This document shows, piece after piece, positions 19,878 through 27,881 of a stretch of 64,000 nt of DNA. The notes beneath the pieces are model-generated. The model ran no database searches, was not told where the DNA came from, and saw only the letters and a list, made by a program, of their open reading frames with translations. Source of the DNA: Bradyrhizobium sp. SZCCT0231 (GTDB lineage: Bacteria; Pseudomonadota; Alphaproteobacteria; Rhizobiales; Xanthobacteraceae); contig NZ_JAFCKP010000003.1 in assembly GCF_018130245.1 (NCBI RefSeq), positions 496,001 through 560,000 of the forward strand. Direction: 5' to 3'. The first letter of the stretch is position 1. The number at the start of each line of letters is the position of its first letter. The position numbers and the translations under genes were made by a program.

Positions 19878-20135
19878 TCACATGCCGTGGCTCTGAAAGA
19901 CCTTGCTGCAAGCGCGCGACAGCTTGGCCCGATTGGCTTGCAGGCAGCTCTGCACCGCGCCGTCATTGCCGAGGTCCTTGCGGCAGAAGCGCGAGGCATC
20001 GCGCGAGCAGGCCTGCTGCTCCTGCGGCGTGCCCTTATGGCCTTGGGCAAGAGCGGGCGCGTCGGACAGGCCGCTCAGGGCCGCCAGCGCGATCGTCGCC
20101 AGCAGAAATTTGGCCAGGAGAAATTTGCGGGCCAT
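19878..20135 (-). CDS. Small exported cysteine-rich-repeat protein
   Basis: An 85-residue protein starting at ATG 20135, preceded by GGAGGGG. It has a signal peptide (LLATIALAALSGLSDAPALA) and a mature part with QQACSRDASRFCRKDLGND-x4-C-x10-C, the same cysteine spacing as the protein at 19094. An upstream in-frame start would add 33 residues unlike a signal. Paired small periplasmic disulphide proteins; function unknown. Confidence 0.78.
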   Translation of the reverse strand: MARKFLLAKFLLATIALAALSGLSDAPALAQGHKGTPQEQQACSRDASRFCRKDLGNDGAVQSCLQANRAKLSRACSKVFQSHGM

Positions 20136-20280
20136 CGGCCCCTCCAGTCCGGCAGGGAAAATTCTGGTCCTGTCTGAACTCGTCGCCCTGCCACTTGTTC
20201 CCCAAAGGCAGCACCCCGCGCCCCGGCTGTTCAAGGTTCCCGCTGCGCTGCTATAACGCTGCCAAAGTGTGAGGTGCTTG

Positions 20281-20706
20281 ATGAAACGCTATCTGGTGTT
20301 TGCGCTGGTCGGCCCGTTCGTCGGCGGGTTCCTGCTGCTGCTGACGACGACCTACCAGTCCGGCTATTGGGCCCAGACCAATCTCGGCGAGGTCGGCAAG
20401 CTGTTCGCGGTGTTCTTCAAGACCCTGCAATACAGCTATCTGTTCGGCTTCCTGCCCTCGCTGATGATCGGCGCGGTCGACGACATCCTGATCCACATCC
20501 GACGGATCGGCCCGGGTCTGCGGATGCTCCTGGTCGGCCTGTTCGCCTTCGTTCTGGCCTCGCTCACCTACAGCTCGCGCGGGCCGGATTCGGGCGCGGT
20601 GCAGTTCATCCTGTATGGCCTCGTCGGGTTCGTGCCGTCGGCGATTTCATCCTGGCTCGTGCATCGCTATATCGAGGAGCCGCAAGCGGCGGCGGCGCCG
20701 ACCTGA
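20281..20706 (+). CDS. Uncharacterised four-helix membrane protein
   Basis: 141 residues with four predicted membrane segments (FALVGPFVGGFLLLLTTTY; YLFGFLPSLMIGAVDDILI; LRMLLVGLFAFVLASLTY; VQFILYGLVGFVPSAISSWL). The ATG at 20281 has GAGGT upstream. It is the first of two plus-strand genes, with the DUF4112 gene 64 bases further on. I do not recognise a functional family. Confidence 0.75.
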   Translation: MKRYLVFALVGPFVGGFLLLLTTTYQSGYWAQTNLGEVGKLFAVFFKTLQYSYLFGFLPSLMIGAVDDILIHIRRIGPGLRMLLVGLFAFVLASLTYSSRGPDSGAVQFILYGLVGFVPSAISSWLVHRYIEEPQAAAAPT

Positions 20707-20770
20707 CGCGCGGCGTCCGGTCGCGGCAGCAACCTCCGCCGCGCTGGGGCGTTCACCGAAGGCCATGATC

Positions 20771-21307
20771 ATGTCCAAGGACGACATCCTTGCTCCGCGC
20801 AAATCCCGTACGGGCGGCAGCTCGCGCGCGACCTTTTCTCGCAACGAGGCGCGCGGGCCGATCATCGACCAGGAAGGCCACGAGATCAGGCCGGAAAGCC
20901 TGGAGCAGGGCTTTCGCGAGTTTCGCTCCGAATTCGGGCAAGCGAGCCCGTTCGGCAATCTGACGCGCGAGCAGCGGATCGCGCGTCTCGAGGCGATCGC
21001 AAAGCTGCTCGACGTCGCCTTCATCTTGCCCGGCACCAACATCCGCTACGGCATCGACGGGCTGATCGGCCTGATCCCCGTCGTTGGCGACATCATCACC
21101 ACTGCGATCTCGCTGTGGCTGGTGCGCGAGGCCCGCGCGCTGGGGGCGCCCTGGTACATCACCGCGCGCATGCTCGGCAATGTCGCGCTCGACGGCGTGG
21201 TCGGCATGGTCCCGTTCGCGGGCGATGCCTTCGACGTCATGTTCCGCGCCAACATGCGCAACGTGCGTCTCTTGCGCCGCTGGCTCGACAAGCAGCCGCG
21301 GATGTAG
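20771..21307 (+). CDS. DUF4112 membrane protein
   Basis: 178-residue protein matching the DUF4112 pattern: RIARLEAIAKLLDVAFILPG, then RYGIDGLIGLIPVVGDIITT with a membrane segment, and GNVALDGVVGMVPFAGDAFD before a basic tail. The ATG at 20771 is preferred because GAAGG is 8 bases upstream; an ATG at 20765 lies too close. Function unknown. Confidence 0.85.
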   Translation: MSKDDILAPRKSRTGGSSRATFSRNEARGPIIDQEGHEIRPESLEQGFREFRSEFGQASPFGNLTREQRIARLEAIAKLLDVAFILPGTNIRYGIDGLIGLIPVVGDIITTAISLWLVREARALGAPWYITARMLGNVALDGVVGMVPFAGDAFDVMFRANMRNVRLLRRWLDKQPRM

Positions 21308-21333
21308 TGTCTCTTTAATTCCTCCGCCTTGCT

Positions 21334-21510
21334 CTCGTGTGTCCCGGACAAGGTGCGGCGCGTAAGCGCGGCGCCGCAGAGCCGGGACCCAACAGGAACC
21401 ACGGGGGATGTCGATCCGTGGGCCCCGGCTCTGCAGCGCACCGCTGAAGGAGCGCTGCCATAGCGCGTCGAAGACGCGCGTAAACGCGCTTATGGCGTCC
21501 GGGGCACGAG
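21334..21510. repeat. Long palindromic intergenic repeat
   Basis: About 177 bases bounded by CTCGTG and CACGAG, containing paired GTCCCGGAC/GTCCGGGG-type ends and inner hairpins such as CCCGGCTCTGC and GCAGAGCCGGG. It occupies the gap between two convergent genes. Confidence 0.7.
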
Positions 21511-21586
21511 AGGCGCAAACGCAGAAGGCGCGACGACCTTTCGGCCATCGCGCCTTCTGCGCACATCGAACAGTCTTGCGAAAAGC

Positions 21587-21880
21587 TTACGCCGCGTCGG
21601 CGTCGGTCTCCGCGGCCGGAGCCGGCTTGGGCCGACGGGGCAGCGGGAAGGCATCGCTCTCGTACAGCGAGCGGATGCCGTTCTGGTCGAAGCGCGCTTC
21701 CTCGACCTGGAGATAGGCGCCGTTCAGCGAATCCGTCGGCAACTGCTCCATCGCGAACTGCACGGCCTCGGCCGCAGTGCCGAACCGCCGATAGGTGAAG
21801 CCCGCACGCTTCTTCTTGCGGATCGCGGCGGGGAAGAGTTCGGCGGAAGTGTTGAAGTTGAACGGACGCAGTGGACGCAT
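21587..21880 (-). CDS. Conserved hypothetical protein (97 residues)
   Basis: Starts at ATG 21880 ([20 protein letters not shown]). Basic N-terminus with [20 protein letters not shown], a helical middle ([20 protein letters not shown]) and a Pro/Ala-rich tail. It looks like a small cytoplasmic protein; no domain I can name. It stands alone between a repeat and a divergent AT-richer gap. Confidence 0.7.
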   Translation of the reverse strand: MRPLRPFNFNTSAELFPAAIRKKKRAGFTYRRFGTAAEAVQFAMEQLPTDSLNGAYLQVEEARFDQNGIRSLYESDAFPLPRRPKPAPAAETDADAA

Positions 21881-22091
21881 GGTCAAAGACCTCGTGATCT
21901 TCTCTGGGGCTTTAAGCGCGTGGGGTTGGGAGGGCAGGGGCCGCAATCAAGCGGGCCCGCCGCATGTCATTTTCGTCCACTAATATAAGCCGATTTGACA
22001 AAATTGCGACCCCTGCGATGCGAGATGATGAATCGGCGCATGGCAGCTCCGCGGTCGAAATAAAACAAGTAATATCAAATAGTTATATCGT

Positions 22092-22256
22092 TTACACCTT
22101 GCCAAGAAGCAGCAGCACGATCAGCACCACGAGCACGACCCCGCCGATGCCCATGCCGGAATGGCCGAGGCCATAGCCGTAGCCGCCGAACCGGCCGGAC
22201 AGGCCGCCGACCAGATAGATGATCACCAGGATGATCAGGATGGTCCCAAGCGTCAT
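22092..22256 (-). CDS. DUF3309-type small membrane protein
   Basis: 54-residue membrane protein: MTLGTILIILVIIYLVGGLS, a Gly/Tyr-rich loop (GRFGGYGYGLGHSG) and a second membrane segment (GGVVLVVLIVLLLLGKV). The ATG at 22256 has GGGAGGAT just upstream, which rules out the longer in-frame start. The layout is that of DUF3309 proteins, common in Rhizobiales. Function unknown. Confidence 0.85.
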   Translation of the reverse strand: MTLGTILIILVIIYLVGGLSGRFGGYGYGLGHSGMGIGGVVLVVLIVLLLLGKV

Positions 22257-22364
22257 GGCATCCTCCCTGGCGGTCGCCGAAATGCGATGATCGGCCGCAC
22301 CGCCAGAGGAGAAAAGCACATCGCGCCCCCGGGTTCCACGGGGGAACCCGCGGGCGTGCGCTGT

Positions 22365-22784
<420 letters not shown>

Positions 22785-22813
22785 GGGTCTCCCGTTTTCT
22801 GGTGATCTTGCGA

Positions 22814-23518
22814 TCAGTTGGTGGCCTTGCCGGCATTCACCAGCGTCGGCTTTTCAATGTAGTTATCCGCGAACAGCTTTTTCAGGTTCTGAACCTTCGG
22901 GATGTCGTTATAGGCGATGTAGGGCTGGTTCGGGTGCAGCGTCAGATAATCCTGGTGATAGGCTTCCGCCGGGTAGAACGCCTCCAGCGCGCCGACCTTG
23001 GTCACGATCGGCTTGTTGAAGACCTTCGCACCGTTGAGCTGGGCGATATAGGCCTCCGCCACCTTCTTCTGCTCGTCGGAGGTGGTGAAGATCGCCGAGC
23101 GATATTGCGGGCCGACGTCGGGACCCTGGCGGTTGAGCTGGGTCGGGTCATGCACCACCGAGAAGTAGATCTGGAGGATCTTGCCGTAGGAGATCTTCTT
23201 GGGGTCGTACTTGATCTCGACCGCTTCCGCGTGGCCGGTGCGGCCGCTCGAGACGGTCTGGTAGTCGGCGGTCGCCTTGGTGCCGCCGGCATAGCCGGAG
23301 ACCGCGTTGACGACGCCTGTGGTGTGCTGGAAGACGCCCTGCACGCCCCAGAAGCAGCCGCCGGCGATCACGGCGGTCTGGATGCCGCTCGCGGGCGCTG
23401 CGTCCAATGCGGGGGCGGGGATCACAACCGCATCCTCCGCGGCCCGGGACGGCATCGTGAAAGCCAGCGACAGGGCTGTGGTTGCGGCGAGCAGGGAGGC
23501 GAGGGCGGTTCGGCGCAT
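22814..23518 (-). CDS. msrA: Exported peptide methionine-S-sulfoxide reductase
   Basis: Reduces the S form of methionine sulfoxide. 234 residues from ATG 23518 (GAGGA upstream), beginning with a signal peptide ([20 protein letters not shown]...SRA). The catalytic motif is GGCFWG with Cys55, followed by [20 protein letters not shown] and [11 protein letters not shown]. Cys55 is the only cysteine in the mature protein, so it lacks the usual C-terminal resolving cysteines and must be recycled by an outside thiol. Export suggests repair of envelope proteins. Confidence 0.95.
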   Translation of the reverse strand: MRRTALASLLAATTALSLAFTMPSRAAEDAVVIPAPALDAAPASGIQTAVIAGGCFWGVQGVFQHTTGVVNAVSGYAGGTKATADYQTVSSGRTGHAEAVEIKYDPKKISYGKILQIYFSVVHDPTQLNRQGPDVGPQYRSAIFTTSDEQKKVAEAYIAQLNGAKVFNKPIVTKVGALEAFYPAEAYHQDYLTLHPNQPYIAYNDIPKVQNLKKLFADNYIEKPTLVNAGKATN

Positions 23519-23675
23519 GGCAATCCTCTTTCGGAAGGGCTGACAGTCTAGGGCGGACGGGACCGGGCGAACAGCCTGCCCGGGGTGTTTCCGCATCATC
23601 CGAGATACGGGCACCGCCGGTGATTGTTACGGCGGGGCGGACACGAGGCCGTGAAGACCGCCGGGGCGGGCTGCG

Positions 23676-23719
23676 CGACTTGGAGTCGACTTGGAGCCGA
23701 CTTGGAGCCGACTTGGAAC
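23676..23719. repeat. Four 11-bp tandem repeats upstream of the caspase-like gene
   Basis: Four head-to-tail copies of an 11-bp unit, CGACTTGGAGT, CGACTTGGAGC (twice) and CGACTTGGAAC, ending 92 bases before the start of the TPR-caspase gene and 158 bases from the msrA start. The period is close to one turn of the DNA helix, so each copy would present the same face. Could be regulatory sites or a simple slippage array. Confidence 0.85.
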
Positions 23720-23811
23720 GCGGCTTGGCGGGATGCGGAACTCCGCGTTAGATGAACCGGCGCGATCGACGATTGACTATACGAAATGGTGGCTGGAGCT
23801 GACCCGACAAC

Positions 23812-25500
23812 ATGCTGCGCGTCGTTTCCCTGACCCTCGCCGCCCTGGCCGCCTTTATCGCGACTGCCGCGGCCGATCCCCAAACCGGCGACGATCTCGC
23901 CCTTTGCCGCGACCGCCAGGCCGAGATGCAGGCCCGCGCCTTGGCTTGCGACAATCTGCTGAACGCCGAGCGTCTCACCGGCAAGGACAAGGCGATCGCG
24001 CTGTCCGTGCGTGGCAATACCCTGCTCAGCAAACGCGACCATGTCCATGCGATCGAGACGCTGTCCATGGCCATCGACCTCGATCCGGACAACGTCATTG
24101 CGCTCAACCTGCGCGGCCTCGCCCATGAGCGCAGCGGGCAGGACGACCTCGCGATGGCCGACTACAACCTCGCGCTCCAGAAGCGCCCGGCCTACGGCGT
24201 TCCCTACAACAACCGCGGCGTCATCTACGCACGCCGCGGCGCGCTGCAGAGCGCGATCGACGATTTCAGCCTGTCGATCAAATACACGCCGAAATTACTG
24301 CTCGCCTGGACCAATCGCGCCCGCGTGCGAACGCTGATGAAGGATTTCGACGGCGCGATCGCGGATTTCGCCGAGGCCGAGAAGATCGATGCGGCCGCGC
24401 CGCAGATCGCCGGCAACCGCTGCGTCACTTACGGCATGATGGGCAAGTTCGACCGGGCCCTGGCCGATTGCAACGGCCTGATCGAGAGGCAGCCCAGGAA
24501 TGTGTTCGCGATCAACAACCGCGCTGACGTCAACATGATGAAGGGCGACCTGGAGGCCGCGCTGAAGGATTACAACACGGCCATCCAGATCAACCCGAAC
24601 AATGTCCGCGCCCATTCCGGCCGCGGCCAGATCTACGAGCGCAGGAAGGATCTCGCGCAGGCCCGCGCCGATTATCGCGCCGCGGCCTATTCGCTGACGA
24701 GGTTCGACGAGACCGAGGTTGCGCGCGCCCGCGCCATCGCGCAGGAGCGGCTCGCCGCCCTGACGCCGCAGGCGCCGGGGGCCGCGCCCACCGGTCGCCG
24801 CGTCGCGCTGGTGATCGGCAACGGCGCCTACAAGAATGTCCACGCCTTGCCCAATCCGCCACGAGATTCGAAATTGATCGCTGGCGTGCTGCGCGACGTC
24901 GGCTTCCAGACCGTGATATCGGTCAGCGACCTCACCCGCGACAAGTTCTTCGACGCGCTGAAGGCCTTCGCGGAGGAGGCGGAAAAGGCCGACTGGGCCG
25001 TGGTCTATTATGCCGGCCACGGCTTCGAGATCGGCGGGGTGAACTATCTCGTTCCGGTCGATGCCAAGCTCGCCGCCGACAAGGACGCCGAGACGCAAGC
25101 GGTCGCGCTCGAGCAGGTGATCGCCGCAGTCGGTGCCGCGCGAAAAATGCGTCTCGTGGTGCTCGATGCCTGCCGCGACAATCCGTTCGCGCCCACCATG
25201 CAGCGCACGCTGGCGCTGAAGCTGGTCGACAAGGGCTTTTCCAACATCGAGCCCGGCGCCGGCTTCATGGTGGTCTACGCCGCCAAGCATGGCGAGACCG
25301 CGATGGACGGCGACGGCAGCGCCAACAGCCCGTTCGCCACTGCGCTGGCGCGCGAGATCAAGCAGCCGCGCGTAGAGATCCGGAAATTGTTCGACATCAT
25401 CCGCGACGACGTCTGGGCCGCAACCCAGCACGCGCAGCAGCCGTTCACCTACGGCTCGCCCCCGGGGCGGGAGGATTTTTATTTTGCGATGGGGAAATAG
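23812..25500 (+). CDS. Exported TPR and caspase-like (peptidase C14) protein
   Basis: 562-residue predicted periplasmic protein. A signal peptide (MLRVVSLTLAALAAFIATAA) is followed by TPR repeats over about residues 55-300 (for example AIETLSMAIDLDPDNVIALN and ALKDYNTAIQINPNNVRAHS). The C-terminal caspase-like domain (about 325-560) starts with RRVALVIGNGAYKNV. The catalytic dyad is intact: His403 in YYAGHG and Cys454 in LDACRDNP. Related bacterial C14 proteins are proposed proteases or scaffolds with Arg- or Lys-type specificity; the target is unknown. It is monocistronic and preceded by 11-bp tandem repeats. Confidence 0.92.
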   Translation: MLRVVSLTLAALAAFIATAAADPQTGDDLALCRDRQAEMQARALACDNLLNAERLTGKDKAIALSVRGNTLLSKRDHVHAIETLSMAIDLDPDNVIALNLRGLAHERSGQDDLAMADYNLALQKRPAYGVPYNNRGVIYARRGALQSAIDDFSLSIKYTPKLLLAWTNRARVRTLMKDFDGAIADFAEAEKIDAAAPQIAGNRCVTYGMMGKFDRALADCNGLIERQPRNVFAINNRADVNMMKGDLEAALKDYNTAIQINPNNVRAHSGRGQIYERRKDLAQARADYRAAAYSLTRFDETEVARARAIAQERLAALTPQAPGAAPTGRRVALVIGNGAYKNVHALPNPPRDSKLIAGVLRDVGFQTVISVSDLTRDKFFDALKAFAEEAEKADWAVVYYAGHGFEIGGVNYLVPVDAKLAADKDAETQAVALEQVIAAVGAARKMRLVVLDACRDNPFAPTMQRTLALKLVDKGFSNIEPGAGFMVVYAAKHGETAMDGDGSANSPFATALAREIKQPRVEIRKLFDIIRDDVWAATQHAQQPFTYGSPPGREDFYFAMGK

Positions 25501-25563
25501 CCTCGTGATGTGCGGAGCGCCGGTGCCACACATCCGGTGTCGTCCCGGACAAGCGTAAGCGCA

Positions 25564-25666
25564 GCTGCCGTAGGGTGGGCAAAGCGAAGCGTGCCCACGC
25601 GTTTATTCGCTTATGGAGAGAGATCGTGGGCACGGCGCTTTGCGCCTTTGCCCACCCTACGGCAGC
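25564..25666. repeat. Palindromic repeat with 21-bp perfect arms
   Basis: The arm at 25564-25584 (GCTGCCGTAGGGTGGGCAAAG minus its last base is the core) is an exact reverse complement of 25646-25666. It lies between the convergent caspase-like and helicase genes and carries the GTAGGGTGGGCAAAG core also seen at 11.9 and 43.9 kb. Probably a transcription stop or structural repeat. Confidence 0.8.
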
Positions 25667-25672
25667 GGCGCT

Positions 25673-26788
25673 TTAGACGACGATACTCAACCGCTTCGCC
25701 GCCCGCGTGATCCCCGTATAAAGCCACCGCGCCCGCGAATCCCCAAACGCAAAGCTCTCGTCGAACAGCACGACGTCGTCCCATTGCGAGCCCTGCGACT
25801 TGTGCACGGTCAGCACGTAGCCGTAGTCGAACTCGTCGTAAGGTTTGCGCTGCTCCCAGGCGATCTGCTCGATGCCGCCTTCGAAGCAATCGGCGCGCAC
25901 CGAGACCTTGGTCACCTTGTGGCCGAAATCCTCGTCCGGCGACAGCCGCATCGACAGGATGCGCGACTTCGAGCGCGAGGTGTTGCGCGACTTGACGCGC
26001 CACAGGCCGCCGTTGAACAGGCCCTTCTTGCGGTTGTTGCGCAGGCACACCAGCTTGTCGCCGGCGACTGGAAAGGTGTCCTCGATGTTCTGGCGCTGGC
26101 GCACCCGCATATTGTAGGCGCGGCGGGTGTTGTTGCGGCCGACCAGGATCTGATCGGCGCCCATGACGCGATCAGGGTCGAGCTCCTTGCGCGAGACGAC
26201 CTCGCTCTCGCCATAGCGGCCGATATCGAGCTCGCGGCCTTCGCGGACGTCCATCGACATCCGCACGATCGGATCGTCCTGGGCCTGGCGGTGCACCTCG
26301 GTCAGCATCGCGTCCGGCTCTGAATTGGTGAAGAAGCCGCCGCCCTGGATCGGCGGCAGCTGCGCGGGATCGCCCAGTACCAGCAGCGGGCAGTCGAACG
26401 ACATCAGGTCGCGGCCCAATTCGGCGTCGACCATCGAGCATTCGTCGATCACGATCAGCTTCGCCTTCGAGGCCGGCGCATCGTCCCACAGCTCGAAGCT
26501 CGGCTGCTCCTCGCCGGATTCGCGGGCACGGTAGATCAGCGAGTGGATGGTGGAGGCGCCGTCGCAGCCCTTGTTGCGCATGACCAGCGCAGCCTTGCCG
26601 GTGAACGCGGCGAACTTCACCTCGCCATCGACGCCGTCGGCGATGTGCCGCGCCAGTGTGGTCTTGCCGGTGCCGGCAAAGCCGAACAGGCGGAAGATCG
26701 GCGGCGTGCCGCCCCGTCCCGGCTTGGCTTTGAGCCAGTCGCCGACGGCCTTCAGAGCGGCATCCTGATGCGGGGTGAAAGTGGCCAT
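25673..26788 (-). CDS. RecD-like ATP-dependent DNA helicase
   Basis: Superfamily 1B helicase, 371 residues. The ATG at 26788 gives MATFTPHQDAALKAVGDWL. Walker A is GFAGTGKTTLA, Walker B VIDECSMVD, motif III LVLGDPAQLPPI, and the C-terminal UvrD-like part contains YVLTVHKSQGSQWDDVVLF and LYTGITRA. Length and layout match the short RecD/Pif1-like proteins of alphaproteobacteria, not full RecD2 (no long N-terminal region). A long in-frame extension upstream has no protein-like character. Role: 5'-3' DNA unwinding in repair, by family. Confidence 0.92.
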   Translation of the reverse strand: MATFTPHQDAALKAVGDWLKAKPGRGGTPPIFRLFGFAGTGKTTLARHIADGVDGEVKFAAFTGKAALVMRNKGCDGASTIHSLIYRARESGEEQPSFELWDDAPASKAKLIVIDECSMVDAELGRDLMSFDCPLLVLGDPAQLPPIQGGGFFTNSEPDAMLTEVHRQAQDDPIVRMSMDVREGRELDIGRYGESEVVSRKELDPDRVMGADQILVGRNNTRRAYNMRVRQRQNIEDTFPVAGDKLVCLRNNRKKGLFNGGLWRVKSRNTSRSKSRILSMRLSPDEDFGHKVTKVSVRADCFEGGIEQIAWEQRKPYDEFDYGYVLTVHKSQGSQWDDVVLFDESFAFGDSRARWLYTGITRAAKRLSIVV

Positions 26789-27167
26789 GTCTGTCTTGAA
26801 AGAGGGCGAAAGGCGGCGATTCGCCACGTTCCAAGTTAACCATTCGACCTCTGCTTTCAAGACGGATGCAGCAGCGAAGATCGACGCCGGCAACCGCGGT
26901 CCGGCGCGGCTTCGATTCGCCGGAGCGGAGGTAAAGCCCTGGTAAACGACTGGGCCAGCTGACGCAATTTCGTGCGGCGAACGACACGCAGCTTGATTTG
27001 GTCGTTGCTCGCGCGCCTCCGCGCTGCGGCTTGATCTAGCGCAATGCGATCTGGACAGCGCGAACCTATGGTCCGCGGCGGTGACAACGGCGTCGACCGA
27101 GATGTGCCCGATGGGGCGCAACCTCCTGGGTTATTCCTGAAGCGGGCATGCCCGTGGGGATTCGGAC
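26789..27167. other. Intergenic region with divergent helicase and nap promoters
   Basis: About 380 bases without a supported gene. It contains the FixK/FNR-type site at 27031-27044 and is otherwise unremarkable, with a purine-rich stretch before the helicase start. Confidence 0.6.
27031..27044 (+). promoter_or_regulatory. FixK/FNR-type box upstream of nap operon
   Basis: TTGATCTAGCGCAA, a 14-bp dyad matching TTG(A/C)(T/G)C-N2-G(A/C)(T/G)CAA. Centred 131 bases before the napF start. If it acts at the usual -41.5, transcription would begin near 27079 with a leader of about 90 bases. In Bradyrhizobium nap is known to be activated under low oxygen through FixK2, which fits; the assignment here is from pattern and position. 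Confidence 0.72.
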
Positions 27168-27527
27168 ATGCCGAGACCAATGTCACGACGCTCGTTATTT
27201 TCCGCCGTTCTTCCTTTCGCATCCGGCCGTGACGCGCTTGCGCCGCGTCTGGAACAGCCGTGCGCCGAACAGGTGGCGACCGTCTCCAGCGCGAACGCCT
27301 GCGTCGAAAGGCACGGCGTGGTCTGTCGCCGTTGCGTCGAAGCCTGTGAGCATTCCGCCATTCGCATTCTCGCGCGCGAGAAGCTGGGCGCCGCGATCGA
27401 TGCCGCGGCCTGCACGGGCTGCGGTGACTGCATTCCGGTCTGTCCCGTCGAAGCCATCGCGCTCGCGCCGCGGGACCGGATCGAGCTCGTCTCCGAATTT
27501 GCAAACCTGATCGTCCACAATGGCTGA
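27168..27527 (+). CDS. napF: NapF-like ferredoxin, shortened (two 4Fe-4S motifs)
   Basis: Cytoplasmic iron-sulfur protein of the nap system, thought to help mature or feed electrons to NapA. 119 residues instead of about 164 in E. coli. The N-terminal MSRRSLFSAV matches the NapF start. Then come CVERHGVVCRRCVEACEHSAI and CTGCGDCIPVCPVEAI, equivalent to the third and fourth NapF clusters; the first two cluster motifs are absent. GGGGATT lies 8 bases before the ATG. Its end overlaps the napD start by 8 bases, making it the first gene of the operon. Confidence 0.82.
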   Translation: MPRPMSRRSLFSAVLPFASGRDALAPRLEQPCAEQVATVSSANACVERHGVVCRRCVEACEHSAIRILAREKLGAAIDAAACTGCGDCIPVCPVEAIALAPRDRIELVSEFANLIVHNG

Positions 27528-27855
27528 AGTCACCAACATCTGCGGCGTCGCGGTCTATCTGGCTCCGGATGCCGGGAGCGATCTGACGGACCGCATCCTC
27601 GCTATGCCCGGCGTCGAGCTGGGAGCCGCATCCGGCGAACACCGGTTGGCGCTGACCGTGATCGACACGCCGGCCTCGCTCGCGATCGATCAGATCGCGG
27701 CGATGCACCGCCTGCCCGGCGTCGTCGCGGCGTCGCTGATCTTCCATGCATTCGATGCGCTCGACGACGAAGACGTCGTCGAGTGCGACGCGGCCGAGTG
27801 CTGCGGCGGCCCCTGCCAGAATTCCGGCGCGCATGCGCGCCCTTCCGTGGATTGA
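27520..27855 (+). CDS. napD: NapD chaperone for NapA
   Basis: Cytoplasmic chaperone that binds the NapA Tat signal peptide until the cofactor is loaded. 111 residues with the NapD ferredoxin-like fold pattern: [14 protein letters not shown], then [22 protein letters not shown]-terminal extension with [11 protein letters not shown] is longer than usual and cysteine-rich, which is odd for this family. It starts inside napF and ends 26 bases before napA. Confidence 0.92.
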   Translation: MAEVTNICGVAVYLAPDAGSDLTDRILAMPGVELGAASGEHRLALTVIDTPASLAIDQIAAMHRLPGVVAASLIFHAFDALDDEDVVECDAAECCGGPCQNSGAHARPSVD

Positions 27856-27881
27856 GATTCGTTGAGCCGGAGAGACCGACG

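Noticed and set aside
22313-22349. Possible EcfG-type promoter (GGAAC-N16-CTTT, minus strand) and a GGGTTCC/GGAACCC palindrome before the DUF3309 gene
   Set aside because: The -10 part is only a partial match (expected CGTT) and the palindrome has no T run, so neither promoter nor terminator is established.
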